Positions 25,500-33,505 of a DNA stretch of 64,000 nucleotides are shown in pieces; the first letter of the stretch is position 1, and the number at the start of each line of letters is the position of its first letter. Origin of the DNA: Bacteroidota bacterium (lineage in GTDB: Bacteria; Bacteroidota; Bacteroidia; B-17B0; Aurantibacillaceae); assembly GCA_018267655.1 (NCBI GenBank), contig JAFDYB010000080.1, forward strand, positions 40,081-104,080. Reading direction: 5' to 3'. The translations under genes and the position numbers were made by a program. The notes under the pieces are model-generated. The model ran no database searches. It had not been told where the DNA came from and saw nothing but the letters and a program-made list of their open reading frames with translations.

Positions 25500-25507
25500 T
25501 ATATTTG
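25500..25507 (+). promoter_or_regulatory. TANNTTTG promoter element for the helicase gene
   Basis: TATATTTG, 20 nt before the ATG at 25528. A TTTT sits at 25477-25480, 19 nt upstream, as a weak -33 box. Confidence 0.45.
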
Positions 25508-25527
25508 CAAACTTCATTTTTTTAAAC

Positions 25528-27036
25528 ATGGAAGAAACAACTGTATTAACAGAACCTAAAAAATTATATCCTTATCAAGAAAATGCCGTTAATGCTATTT
25601 TCATGAAACTGCTTGATCTTCCTCCAAGCGCAAATATTTTATTTCAATTGCCTACCGGTGGCGGTAAAACAATAATATTTTCCGAAATAGCTAAGCGTTA
25701 CATCAGCAAGTTTAAACGTAAAATTTTAATACTAACCCATCGTATTGAGTTAGGAAAACAAACTTCGGAAGTATTAAGTGAGGCAGGTATATCAAATAAA
25801 GTTATTAATAGCGAAGTAAAACAGCTCCCCTCGCAAAGTCAATACCAGGGGTTTATTGCTCTTGTTGAAACACTAAATAATCGCTTACAAGAAAATGAGC
25901 AGTTTCTTGAAGATATTGGATTAGTAATTGTAGATGAAGCACATAATAACTCATTTAGAAAAATTTTTCATTATTTTGAAAACGTAAATATTTTGGGTGT
26001 TACTGCTACTCCGCTTAGCAGCAACAAAAAACTACCGCTTTACCAAACATACAGCACCCTTATTGTTGGCGAAAGTATTCCTGATTTAATTTCGCAAGGA
26101 TATTTGTGCGAAGGACAAACTAGAGTGTTTGACGTTAACCTAAGCTCACTGCGAATTGGCACCAATGGTGAATTTACGGTTGGCTCTCACGAACAACTAT
26201 ACACACAAGCAATTATGCAAGGCAAATTGCTTGAAGCATACGAAGAGTTTGGAAAAGGAAAAAAAACATTAATTTTTAATGCCGGCATACTCACCAGTAG
26301 AGTTGTTTGCGAAACATTTCGAAAAAAAAATATTCCAATTCGCCATTTAGATAGTACGTTTAGCGATAAAGATAGAGTAGAAACATTAGAGTGGTTTAGA
26401 AACACAAAAGATGCTGTGCTTACTTCTGTAAGTATTTTAACAACAGGTTTTGATGAGCCTGAAGTAGAAACAATAATATTAAACCGTGCCACAAAATCAC
26501 TTACACTTTATCACCAAATGATAGGAAGAGGCAGTAGAGTTTTACCAAACAAAAAAACATTTTCAATTATTGATTTAGGAAATAACAGTCGCCGATTTAA
26601 CTTGTGGCAATACCCAATTGATTGGAAACACGTATTTGTAGCACCTCATTTATACTTAGAGCAAAAATATAAAGACGAGTGGGATTATGAATTAGAAAAT
26701 GATTACGACATGCCACCGGAAATTAAGGAGCGTTTCTTAAATTCAAGTGCCGAGGCTTTTATTGTTCGCGATCAATACACTAAAGTTGTGCGCCAGGGTT
26801 TACGACCACAAACAGTAATTGAATATAGTCTAGACGATCACTTTAACAGAATAAAAGATAACGCCGGAAGTTTAGACGAGGCTTTAGAATTATTTAACTT
26901 GCTTACTGAAGAAATGAAATTTCGTATTAATCAATTTGGAAAGTGCATTAATTCAACAAAAAATCATAACGACTATCAATATCAATTATATAACGGAAAA
27001 TTGCGCCGCCGTTTAATGAATTATTTTGTGGAATAG
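25528..27036 (+). CDS. DEAH-type superfamily 2 helicase
   Basis: 502 residues. Motif I LPTGGGKT (about 43-50), motif Ia LTHRIELGKQ, motif II DEAH (about 140), motif III VTATP, then a C-terminal helicase domain with FDEPEVETIILNRATKS and motif VI HQMIGRGSR. It resembles the XPB/Rad25-like (SSL2) bacterial helicases, DNA- or RNA-dependent ATPases. An accessory C-terminal region (about 370-502) has no recognisable nuclease motif. It is not beside restriction or defence genes, so a housekeeping repair or RNA role is the simplest view. Single gene with its own promoter. Confidence 0.88.
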   Translation: MEETTVLTEPKKLYPYQENAVNAIFMKLLDLPPSANILFQLPTGGGKTIIFSEIAKRYISKFKRKILILTHRIELGKQTSEVLSEAGISNKVINSEVKQLPSQSQYQGFIALVETLNNRLQENEQFLEDIGLVIVDEAHNNSFRKIFHYFENVNILGVTATPLSSNKKLPLYQTYSTLIVGESIPDLISQGYLCEGQTRVFDVNLSSLRIGTNGEFTVGSHEQLYTQAIMQGKLLEAYEEFGKGKKTLIFNAGILTSRVVCETFRKKNIPIRHLDSTFSDKDRVETLEWFRNTKDAVLTSVSILTTGFDEPEVETIILNRATKSLTLYHQMIGRGSRVLPNKKTFSIIDLGNNSRRFNLWQYPIDWKHVFVAPHLYLEQKYKDEWDYELENDYDMPPEIKERFLNSSAEAFIVRDQYTKVVRQGLRPQTVIEYSLDDHFNRIKDNAGSLDEALELFNLLTEEMKFRINQFGKCINSTKNHNDYQYQLYNGKLRRRLMNYFVE

Positions 27037-27078
27037 CGGTAGCATTTCATTAACTGTGTAAATTAAAAAGACTTAGAG

Positions 27079-27327
27079 CTACGATTCTTTTTCAACCTCT
27101 TTTTTTACCTCTTGTATATGCTCGTTAATTTGCTGGGTAATATTACCGGTGCTCTGTTGTATATCTTTTTGAATATTATTTGTAGCATCTTTAAATTCGC
27201 GTATGCCTTTACCTAAAGTACGAGCAATATTGGGTATGCCTTTGCTTCCAAATAATAACAGCATTACAAATAATATAAGAACAACTTCACTCCCGCCTAA
27301 ATTTAAAAATAATATTACTTGAGCCAT
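27079..27327 (-). CDS. tatA: Sec-independent translocase subunit TatA/E
   Basis: 82 residues. One N-terminal membrane helix (about 8-24, with LGGSEVVLILFVMLLLFG), the F-G hinge (LLFGSKGIPNIARTLGKGIREFKDA), then an amphipathic helix and a charged tail. Forms the pore for folded twin-arginine substrates. The alternative complex III subunit ActB in this window has a twin-arginine motif and is a plausible client. Starts 2 nt after the stop of a 35-codon ORF, so the two probably share a transcript. tatC is not nearby. Confidence 0.9.
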   Translation of the reverse strand: MAQVILFLNLGGSEVVLILFVMLLLFGSKGIPNIARTLGKGIREFKDATNNIQKDIQQSTGNITQQINEHIQEVKKEVEKES

Positions 27328-27329
27328 TA

Positions 27330-27437
27330 TTATAGTTTTTTACGCATAAACTTATACACTGTTACAGCGCCGGTAACAAATACAACTGCCACAAAAGCTA
27401 TTATAAACAAATCAGAATAATCAAGCGGCTGTTGCAT
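27330..27437 (-). CDS. Putative 35-residue single-pass membrane protein upstream of tatA
   Basis: ATG at 27437, TAA at 27332-27330, 2 nt from the tatA start. The product starts MQQPLDYSDLF, has one strong membrane helix (about 10-28, IIAFVAVVFVTGAVTVY) and ends in a basic KFMRKKL, which predicts an N-out/C-in (positive-inside) small inner-membrane protein. A TANNTTTG element (27441-27448) sits 3 nt before the ATG, so the transcript would begin at or near this start codon. It could instead be an untranslated leader of tatA. I know no family for it. Confidence 0.55.
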   Translation of the reverse strand: MQQPLDYSDLFIIAFVAVVFVTGAVTVYKFMRKKL

Positions 27438-27440
27438 GCT

Positions 27441-27448
27441 CAAAGTTA
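27441..27448 (-). promoter_or_regulatory. TANNTTTG promoter element for the small ORF-tatA unit
   Basis: TAACTTTG on minus, 3 nt before the ATG at 27437. Implies a leaderless mRNA if used. No clear -33 TTTG. Confidence 0.35.
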
Positions 27449-27482
27449 TACAATAAATTTTTAGTGGGTGTAAAAATTTAGC

Positions 27483-27830
27483 TTAATTTTCAATAAAATT
27501 AAACTTAAAATTTAAAAGCGACGCGTAATCTTCTCCCGCCTCTTTTATTTCTTCGTCGTTTTTTTCAAAATACCAATTTATTTCAGGATTTTTTGCAATA
27601 ACCTTTCTAAAATATCTTGCCAACATTTTAGATGAAGGTGTATTAAAATAATCTAATTGCAAATTAATTTTTAAATTTTGACTGCTTTCAGCACATTTTT
27701 GAGTAATCAACTCAAGTTGATGAAAAAACTCATCAGGATTTTCAGGAATAATTTTACCTTTTATACTAATAACGCCCTCACTTATAGAGGCTACTACTAA
27801 TGGCGTATTATTTGTTTGAGGTATTAGCAT
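27483..27830 (-). CDS. SiaC-family (DUF1987) regulatory phosphoprotein
   Basis: 115 residues, normal for the family. Conserved pattern: IPQTNNTPLVVASISEGVISIKG, PENPDEFFHQLELI, LDYFNT-x-SSKML (residues 60-70), and INWYFEKNDEEIKEAGEDYASLL. In Pseudomonas SiaC a threonine in the YFNTSS-type loop is phosphorylated and controls a diguanylate cyclase. Thr64 here fills that place. The kinase (SiaB) and phosphatase (SiaA/SpoIIE type) are not adjacent. The nearest visible phosphatase is the fragment at the left edge. Single gene with a promoter element 8 nt upstream. Confidence 0.8.
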   Translation of the reverse strand: MLIPQTNNTPLVVASISEGVISIKGKIIPENPDEFFHQLELITQKCAESSQNLKINLQLDYFNTPSSKMLARYFRKVIAKNPEINWYFEKNDEEIKEAGEDYASLLNFKFNFIEN

Positions 27831-27838
27831 TATATTTG

Positions 27839-27846
27839 CAAAGGTA
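27839..27846 (-). promoter_or_regulatory. TANNTTTG promoter element for the SiaC-like gene
   Basis: TACCTTTG on minus ending 8 nt before the ATG at 27830. TTTA stands about 19 nt upstream as a weak -33 box. Confidence 0.4.
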
Positions 27847-27921
27847 AATATAAAACAACAAATGTTAAAGAAAATTCGCTGAGCATTGAGTATATTAGTC
27901 TAAGTAGTAGTTTTAGTGTGA

Positions 27922-28479
27922 TTAATCTGCTTTTAAATCTCTTTTTCGAGTTTTAACTGCCGGGTTGCCTTGATAAATAAAATATTCTTCGAGAATACCT
28001 ATAGCAATACTTCCTACGGCAAGCATACTATGCGACTTTAAGTGAGCACCGGGACAAACTACTGATTTTGCTCCTACCCAAGCACCCTCATCAATTGCAA
28101 TTGATTTTACAATTAAGTCAAAACTTGTTTTTTTATAATTATGATTTCCACAAACTAGCATTGCCCCTTGCGATATGCAGGCATTGTTCCGTATTGTTAC
28201 TTTTGTGAGATTATCTATCCAAACGTATTCGCCAATCCAAACATGATTTTCAATTTCTAAGTGCCAAGGGTATTTTATTGAAACGTGTGGTTTTATTACT
28301 AAGCCTTTACCAATTTTTGCTCCAAATAACCGCAATAAAAAAGCTTTAACAGCATAAAAAGGAAAACCTGATTTAAAAAAAATCAAGTTTGTTATATACC
28401 AAAGTCCTCTCACAAAAATATTTTTGCCGGGTTTATACCAAGTATTGTTAAAGCTGCTTAAATTAGTTTTGGCTTGCAT
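27922..28479 (-). CDS. WcaF-like hexapeptide-repeat acetyltransferase
   Basis: 185 residues. Left-handed beta-helix (LbH) acyltransferase with the catalytic His in VCGNHNYKK and hexapeptide turns (IGKGLVIKPHVSIKYPW, VWIGEYVWIDNLTKVTI, ACISQGAMLVCG). The N-terminal SSFNNTWYKPGKN and membrane-associating RGLWYITNLIFF resemble the colanic-acid acetyltransferase WcaF branch. It probably O-acetylates a lipid-linked polysaccharide intermediate at the inner membrane. It overlaps the preceding glycosyltransferase by 17 nt and is the last gene of the murB-led operon. Confidence 0.88.
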   Translation of the reverse strand: MQAKTNLSSFNNTWYKPGKNIFVRGLWYITNLIFFKSGFPFYAVKAFLLRLFGAKIGKGLVIKPHVSIKYPWHLEIENHVWIGEYVWIDNLTKVTIRNNACISQGAMLVCGNHNYKKTSFDLIVKSIAIDEGAWVGAKSVVCPGAHLKSHSMLAVGSIAIGILEEYFIYQGNPAVKTRKRDLKAD

Positions 28480-29599
28480 TTATATATAAGTCGATATAGG
28501 TTTGTTTTACTTGCTCTAAATTAATCTTTTTTAAAATATAATTAACAGCATTTTCACTTTGCGTGTTAAATTCTGATTGATTATACGCGGCATACTCAAT
28601 TAGTTTTTTTATAAAAAAATTACTATTGTTTAAATCTATTGCGGCACCACAATTGCTATTATTTATGTCTGTCCAAGGGGTTTGATCGCTTATTATTGCA
28701 GGGCAACCGCAATTAAGCGCCTCTACAATTGAATGTCCAAAGTTTTCGTTTTTTGTAGGTAAAAATAAATAATTGTGCGTAGTTAGCGCCTCGTTTATTT
28801 TAGAAAAATTAAGTTCATTTGCCTGTGTTACGATAATGTTTTTTTGCAAGTTTTTAATAACCGTATTGCATTTATTCCAATAAGCAGCATCTTCAATATT
28901 GCCATAAATGGTATATTCTACAGTTATTTCAGGGGGCAATTTGCTTAAAATTTCAAGTGCAAAGTGTAAGTTTTTTATTTTAGAAACTCTAGAAAGATAA
29001 AATAAATTTAAGTGATTTTTTTGTTTTACACTTTTGTTTGTAGTGTTTTGAAGTAAGCTTACATTTGGTGCTATAAAAATTTTATTGTTTGGAAAATAGT
29101 GCAAAATTTTAGCTTGTTCAATATGATTAGTTGCATGAAAAATTATTTTACTGTATTTGTTTTGTATTTTGGATAGTAGTAAATAAATTTTTTTCTTAAC
29201 AGGCTTTATTCTTAAAGCTCCACCATGCAACATACCTCGTGGCGATAAAAGGATAGGGCAATTAATTTTTTGAGAGTTTTTTAAATTCACAAAAGTTATT
29301 GAAAAATAATAGGACCAAAAACTATTCAAATGTATTAATTGAGGCGAAACATTATTAATCAACAATTGCAAACTACTTTTTGTGAGTGCTTCTTTACTAA
29401 AGTAATAATAATTTATCCCATCGGCATTAAATAATTCATTTGGCTTAATATTAGGATAAGGCTTGTTACTTCCTAAATCGCAATTTGTGGTAACAATATA
29501 AAAATCAAAATTATTTTTAAGTAAATTAACTATCGAATACACCGAACGTACGGGACCTCCGGCTTTGGTTCCGGGCAAATACCAATCAGTAGCAAGCAA
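28463..29599 (-). CDS. GT-B glycosyltransferase (GT4-like), start uncertain
   Basis: 378 residues from TTG at 29599, GT-B fold. N-terminal ATDWYLPGTKAGGPVRSVYSI is the acceptor-domain motif often seen in capsule glycosyltransferases. The nucleotide-sugar domain has LNLFYLSRVSKIKNLHFAL and LPTKNENFGHSIVEALNCGCPAII (E-x7-E). Seven in-frame codons upstream lead to an ATA at 29620-29618 that overlaps the stop of asnB as ATAA. The N-terminus KTKLKILLATDW read from there looks more natural than the TTG one. Fifth gene of the polysaccharide operon. Donor sugar unknown. Confidence 0.85.
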   Translation of the reverse strand: MLATDWYLPGTKAGGPVRSVYSIVNLLKNNFDFYIVTTNCDLGSNKPYPNIKPNELFNADGINYYYFSKEALTKSSLQLLINNVSPQLIHLNSFWSYYFSITFVNLKNSQKINCPILLSPRGMLHGGALRIKPVKKKIYLLLSKIQNKYSKIIFHATNHIEQAKILHYFPNNKIFIAPNVSLLQNTTNKSVKQKNHLNLFYLSRVSKIKNLHFALEILSKLPPEITVEYTIYGNIEDAAYWNKCNTVIKNLQKNIIVTQANELNFSKINEALTTHNYLFLPTKNENFGHSIVEALNCGCPAIISDQTPWTDINNSNCGAAIDLNNSNFFIKKLIEYAAYNQSEFNTQSENAVNYILKKINLEQVKQTYIDLYINASQN

Positions 29600-29616
29600 T
29601 ATTTTAAGTTTAGTTT

Positions 29617-31509
29617 TTATACCTCAACGTTGTTTTCATTTAACCAAAATCCTAAGCATACAATGTGCCAAACTCTACTCCAAGTAACAATAGTGCTGTT
29701 ATTTAAAAATAACTGCCATAAGTTTAATAATTCTTTTTTATCAAATAATTCTAATTTAATTAAATAGTTTAATTGCTCTTCACAAAATGTTTTTAACTCA
29801 TTTTTTAACCAATGCTGCCAAGGTAAAGTAAAACCCATTTTGGGGCGATTAACAATTTCGCTAGGGAGCATGTTTTCAAGGCTTTCTACTAAAAGTTTTT
29901 TTGGAGAGTGAGGATATTTGAGATCATCGGGTAAGCTTAATACAAATTCAACTAAATGAAAGTCTAAAAAAGGCTCGCGTATTTCAAGTGCAACTGCCAT
30001 ACTCATTTGGTCGGTATCGCGTAATAATATATTTTGCAAATAAGTTTCAATTTCGGCTTGTGATACTGCTTTTAATACAGAGTTTTGGTTAGATGTAATT
30101 GCAGAAATAATTTTTTCTATTGAGGCATAAGGTGTAGAATTTTGAAAAAATTGTTGAACCAATTTATTTGGAAACAGAGCTCTTGACAATGGGTAGGCGG
30201 CATAAAAATCAATCGTATTTTTTTCAAGCAATTCTTTTGTTTTAATAGATTGAATGTTTTTATTTTTAAGATGCAAAGCGGTTCCTGCAATTTTTCTTGA
30301 AAAAAGGGGAAGCATATTAATCCAATTTTTCCTACTAAGTGTTTTCATTTGTTTAAAAACGTTGTAGCCCGCAAATAATTCGTCTCCGCCTATACCACTT
30401 AAAGCCATAGTAACTCCTTCTTTTTTGGTGGCTTGACTTACAATAAAAGTATTAGGTCCGTCGCCACTAGGGTGATCCATTGCTTTAAGAGCAAGGGGCA
30501 GTTGATTTAAAAAATCATTTGGTGTTAATTTTATTTCGTGATGCTTTGTGTTAAATTTTTTTGAAATTATTTTTGCATAAGTACTTTCAGAAAATTCACT
30601 TTCGTCAAATGTAATATTAAAAGTATTTATTGCTTGTGAACTAATTTTACTCATTAAGGCTACAACGGCAGAAGAGTCAATCCCGCCCGAAAGAAATGCA
30701 CCAAAAGGAACATCTGAAATCATGCGTCTTTCAACTGATGAGCTTAGTAATTCAAACACTTTGTTTTTTGCTTGTAAGTATGTTGTTTCGGTATTTAAAT
30801 TATTGGTAGCGCTATGTAATGAATAATATTGTGTTATAGTTGCAATTTGATTTTCAACTTCGAGATAATGCCCGGGCATTAACATTTTTATACTTTTTAT
30901 AATGGTATTAGGCGCCATTACTGTTTGGTACATCATGTATTCCGGTAAAGCGTCTTTATTTAGTGAAAATGTTTTAATACCTGAGCTAATAATAGGACGT
31001 ATTTCACTTGAAAACATAAAAACATCATCGCTGTAGTGATAGTAAAGGGGTTTAACCCCCAGCTTATCTCGTGCAATAAAAAGTTTATTGAGTTGTGAAT
31101 CGTAAATAGCAAAGGCAAACATGCCGTTAAATAGTTGTAAGCATTTACTTCCCCATCTGATAAATGCAGCTAAAACAACCTCAGTATCACTATTTGTATT
31201 AAATATCCACGGAGATTTAATTTCACCTTGTGAGCTGCGTTGTAAATCAAGTTTTAATTGTTTATAGTTATATAGTTCGCCATTATAAACGATCACATAT
31301 CGTTTATCTTGCGAAAAAAATGGTTGATTTCCTTGCTCGCTTACATCAATAATTGATAGCCTTCTATGCCCTAAAGAAACAATGTTTTTGCTCCAAATTC
31401 CCTCATTATCAGGTCCTCGGTGAGCAAGTATATTATTCATTTTTTGAACAGTTTGTGTTAATTGTTCGCTTGAATATTTTGATGAAATTATGCCGTTTAT
31501 GCCGCACAT
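29617..31509 (-). CDS. asnB: Glutamine-hydrolysing asparagine synthase-type amidotransferase
   Basis: 630 residues. Cys2 nucleophile exposed after removal of Met (MCGINGI), class II glutaminase domain (about 1-210) with HRRLSIIDVSEQGNQPF and YNGELYNY, then the synthetase domain with PPi loop SGGIDSSAVVALM (about 265-278). Within sugar operons such AsnB-like proteins often amidate uronic-acid sugars or polymer carboxylates, not free Asp (as WbpS/VioN-type proteins do). That is inference from the neighbours. The stop overlaps the likely start of the next gene. Confidence 0.9.
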   Translation of the reverse strand: MCGINGIISSKYSSEQLTQTVQKMNNILAHRGPDNEGIWSKNIVSLGHRRLSIIDVSEQGNQPFFSQDKRYVIVYNGELYNYKQLKLDLQRSSQGEIKSPWIFNTNSDTEVVLAAFIRWGSKCLQLFNGMFAFAIYDSQLNKLFIARDKLGVKPLYYHYSDDVFMFSSEIRPIISSGIKTFSLNKDALPEYMMYQTVMAPNTIIKSIKMLMPGHYLEVENQIATITQYYSLHSATNNLNTETTYLQAKNKVFELLSSSVERRMISDVPFGAFLSGGIDSSAVVALMSKISSQAINTFNITFDESEFSESTYAKIISKKFNTKHHEIKLTPNDFLNQLPLALKAMDHPSGDGPNTFIVSQATKKEGVTMALSGIGGDELFAGYNVFKQMKTLSRKNWINMLPLFSRKIAGTALHLKNKNIQSIKTKELLEKNTIDFYAAYPLSRALFPNKLVQQFFQNSTPYASIEKIISAITSNQNSVLKAVSQAEIETYLQNILLRDTDQMSMAVALEIREPFLDFHLVEFVLSLPDDLKYPHSPKKLLVESLENMLPSEIVNRPKMGFTLPWQHWLKNELKTFCEEQLNYLIKLELFDKKELLNLWQLFLNNSTIVTWSRVWHIVCLGFWLNENNVEV

Positions 31510-31515
31510 ATTTTT

Positions 31516-32463
31516 TTATTTTATCGAGTTTAAAAACAATTGATTTTGCATCATCATTTTTATACCATCGTTAATATTAATGAGGGGTGTATTTAATATC
31601 TGCAGCATTAATGTATTATCGGGCTGTCTTCTGGTCATATCACCATCTTTAAGTGGAGGTAAGAATATAATACTCGAGTTTGAATTTGTTGCTTGAATTA
31701 TTTTTTCGGCTAAAGTTTTAATTGTAATCAACTCATGGTTACCAATGTTAACTACATCGTTAACTACTAATTTTTGCTCAAATATTTTAACGCAAGTATT
31801 TATATTGTCTGTAATATAGGTAAATGTTCTGCTTTGATTTCCATCGCCATATATAGTAATGTCTTCGTGCTTAAGGGCTGCCTTTAAAAACTTTGACACA
31901 ACAAAATCAGTACTTTGATTAGGCCCGTAGGTATTAAAAAATCTAAATATTGTAAATGGTAATTGATATTTTTGCCAATAACTTCTAAAAAAACATTCTC
32001 CAACATTTTTAACTACAGCATAAGGCACGCGTGAATTAAGGGGTGTACTATGTTCGTTTTGAGGCAATTCAACCGGTTCGCCATAAACTTCGCTACTGCT
32101 AGCATAATACACATGTTTAACCGATGAGTTTTTTGAAAGCATTAAAATATTTTTAATGCCATCAATGTCATTTAATACATCAATTGGATTTTCTTGAGTG
32201 CGCTGCACACCAACAACAGCAGCATAGTGAAACACATAATCAAAATTGTATGATTGCATTATACTTGCAATTTCTTTTAGCGAGTTTACATTTGCATTAA
32301 TAAACTTCCAGTTTTCTTTTTTTTCATCGGGTAGTTTTGTTTTTGAACCCGTAGAAAGATTATCAACAATCACCACAAAGTACAAAGGATTTTCGATTAA
32401 GCGTTGTGCTAAGGCACTGCCAATATTTCCTGCGCCTCCGGTAATTAATATTTTTATTGTCAT
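31516..32463 (-). CDS. NAD-dependent sugar epimerase/dehydratase (extended SDR)
   Basis: 315 residues. Rossmann motif ITGGAGNIGSALAQRL, DNLSTGSK, catalytic Ser/Thr in YASSSEVYG and YAVVK (Tyr-x3-Lys) as in GalE/UXS-type enzymes, RFFNTYGPNQ, and TFTYITDNINTCVKIF. Acts on a nucleotide-activated sugar in the cytosol. The closest match is to UDP-glucuronate decarboxylase or dTDP-glucose 4,6-dehydratase-like epimerases, but the substrate cannot be fixed. Third gene of the operon, 1 nt after the glycosyltransferase stop and 6 nt before asnB. Confidence 0.9.
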   Translation of the reverse strand: MTIKILITGGAGNIGSALAQRLIENPLYFVVIVDNLSTGSKTKLPDEKKENWKFINANVNSLKEIASIMQSYNFDYVFHYAAVVGVQRTQENPIDVLNDIDGIKNILMLSKNSSVKHVYYASSSEVYGEPVELPQNEHSTPLNSRVPYAVVKNVGECFFRSYWQKYQLPFTIFRFFNTYGPNQSTDFVVSKFLKAALKHEDITIYGDGNQSRTFTYITDNINTCVKIFEQKLVVNDVVNIGNHELITIKTLAEKIIQATNSNSSIIFLPPLKDGDMTRRQPDNTLMLQILNTPLININDGIKMMMQNQLFLNSIK

Positions 32464-32464
32464 T

Positions 32465-33505
32465 TTAAAGTAAATTGTAAATAGTTTCTGCCCATGTAGT
32501 GGGAGTAATTACAGATGCTAATTTTTTGCTTATGTTTCCCATTTGATTGAGCTGATTTGAATCAAAGTTACTCATTTTTATAAGTACATTTTTTAAACTT
32601 TCATAATTATTCGGAATAATTAAAAAGCCATTTTTTTCATTAATTAAAAAAGCATCGGCAGCGCCAACATTTGTGGAACATATTAAGGGGAACGATGCTG
32701 CTGCAAACTCGTGTACAACAACTCCCCATGGTTCAAAAACGCTGGGTAAAACAAGCACGGTACCTTGTTCAATAATGGTTCCTAAATTTTTAGGTTGAAT
32801 AAATCCGTAATTAATTATGGCTTCGTGTTTAGGTATTTCATAGGTTCCTTTTCCGGCACAAATTAATTGCCAATTTTGTAAAAAACCTGCGTTAAAAAGA
32901 TTAAGAAAAGTTTCGCATAAAAGTTGAATTCCTTTTTCAGGTTCGTAGCGACCAATAAACACAAATGATTTTTTATTCGTAGTATTTTTTTTGTAAGAGT
33001 AAAATAATTCTACATCGGCTGAATAAAAGCCGGATAAAATAAATTTTTTTTCAAAGCCTATTTTTTCGGCAAAATTAGCTTGTCGTTTTCCGGGAACAAA
33101 AGCATATTTGAAATGTTTTTTTAAAAACAACTTAAAATAAAAAATGCCAATATATTGTTTTAAAGTACCTAACCATTGATTATCAAATGCAATGGCTATA
33201 GGCGTTTTTTTTGATCTTTTTTTACAAAAATTTAAATAACGTTTATTACCCCAGCCACAGCATAAAATCAAATTTGGCGAAATTAAATTAAAAATGTTTT
33301 CAAGTTCCTTTTCGTTAGTTTCGGTATAATTATAATATTTTATTGTGTTGTTTGTTTCGGCTATTTCAAAGGGAGCTACTGCATTAGTTGGATATCGCAC
33401 AACGTGAATATTAACATCATGTTTTTTTGATAAGGCTTCAAAGCAAGCAATAGTGTATCCGGCAAGTTCGTAATATAAAATTAATATGCTTTTTGTTTTA
33501 CTCAA
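32465..33505 (-). CDS. GT4-family glycosyltransferase
   Basis: 346 residues, TTG start immediately after the murB stop (TAATTG, no gap). GT-B fold: N-terminal ILILYYELAGYTIACFEALS, middle FVPGKRQANFAEKIGF, and donor-binding domain FVFIGRYEPEKGIQLLCETF with EPWGVVVHEFAAASFPLICS (E-x7-E). Transfers a nucleotide-sugar to a polysaccharide or lipid-linked acceptor. Second gene of the murB-led operon. Acceptor and sugar unknown. Confidence 0.88.
   Translation of the reverse strand: MSKTKSILILYYELAGYTIACFEALSKKHDVNIHVVRYPTNAVAPFEIAETNNTIKYYNYTETNEKELENIFNLISPNLILCCGWGNKRYLNFCKKRSKKTPIAIAFDNQWLGTLKQYIGIFYFKLFLKKHFKYAFVPGKRQANFAEKIGFEKKFILSGFYSADVELFYSYKKNTTNKKSFVFIGRYEPEKGIQLLCETFLNLFNAGFLQNWQLICAGKGTYEIPKHEAIINYGFIQPKNLGTIIEQGTVLVLPSVFEPWGVVVHEFAAASFPLICSTNVGAADAFLINEKNGFLIIPNNYESLKNVLIKMSNFDSNQLNQMGNISKKLASVITPTTWAETIYNLL

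Noticed and set aside
25528..27036. Defence-system helicase
   Set aside because: No nuclease, methylase or other defence gene is nearby, and the helicase is of a common housekeeping type.
28434..28446. Copy of the TTATACCAAGT repeat arm
   Set aside because: Matches only about 12 bases and lies in the coding sequence of the WcaF-like gene at a conserved motif (TWYKPG).
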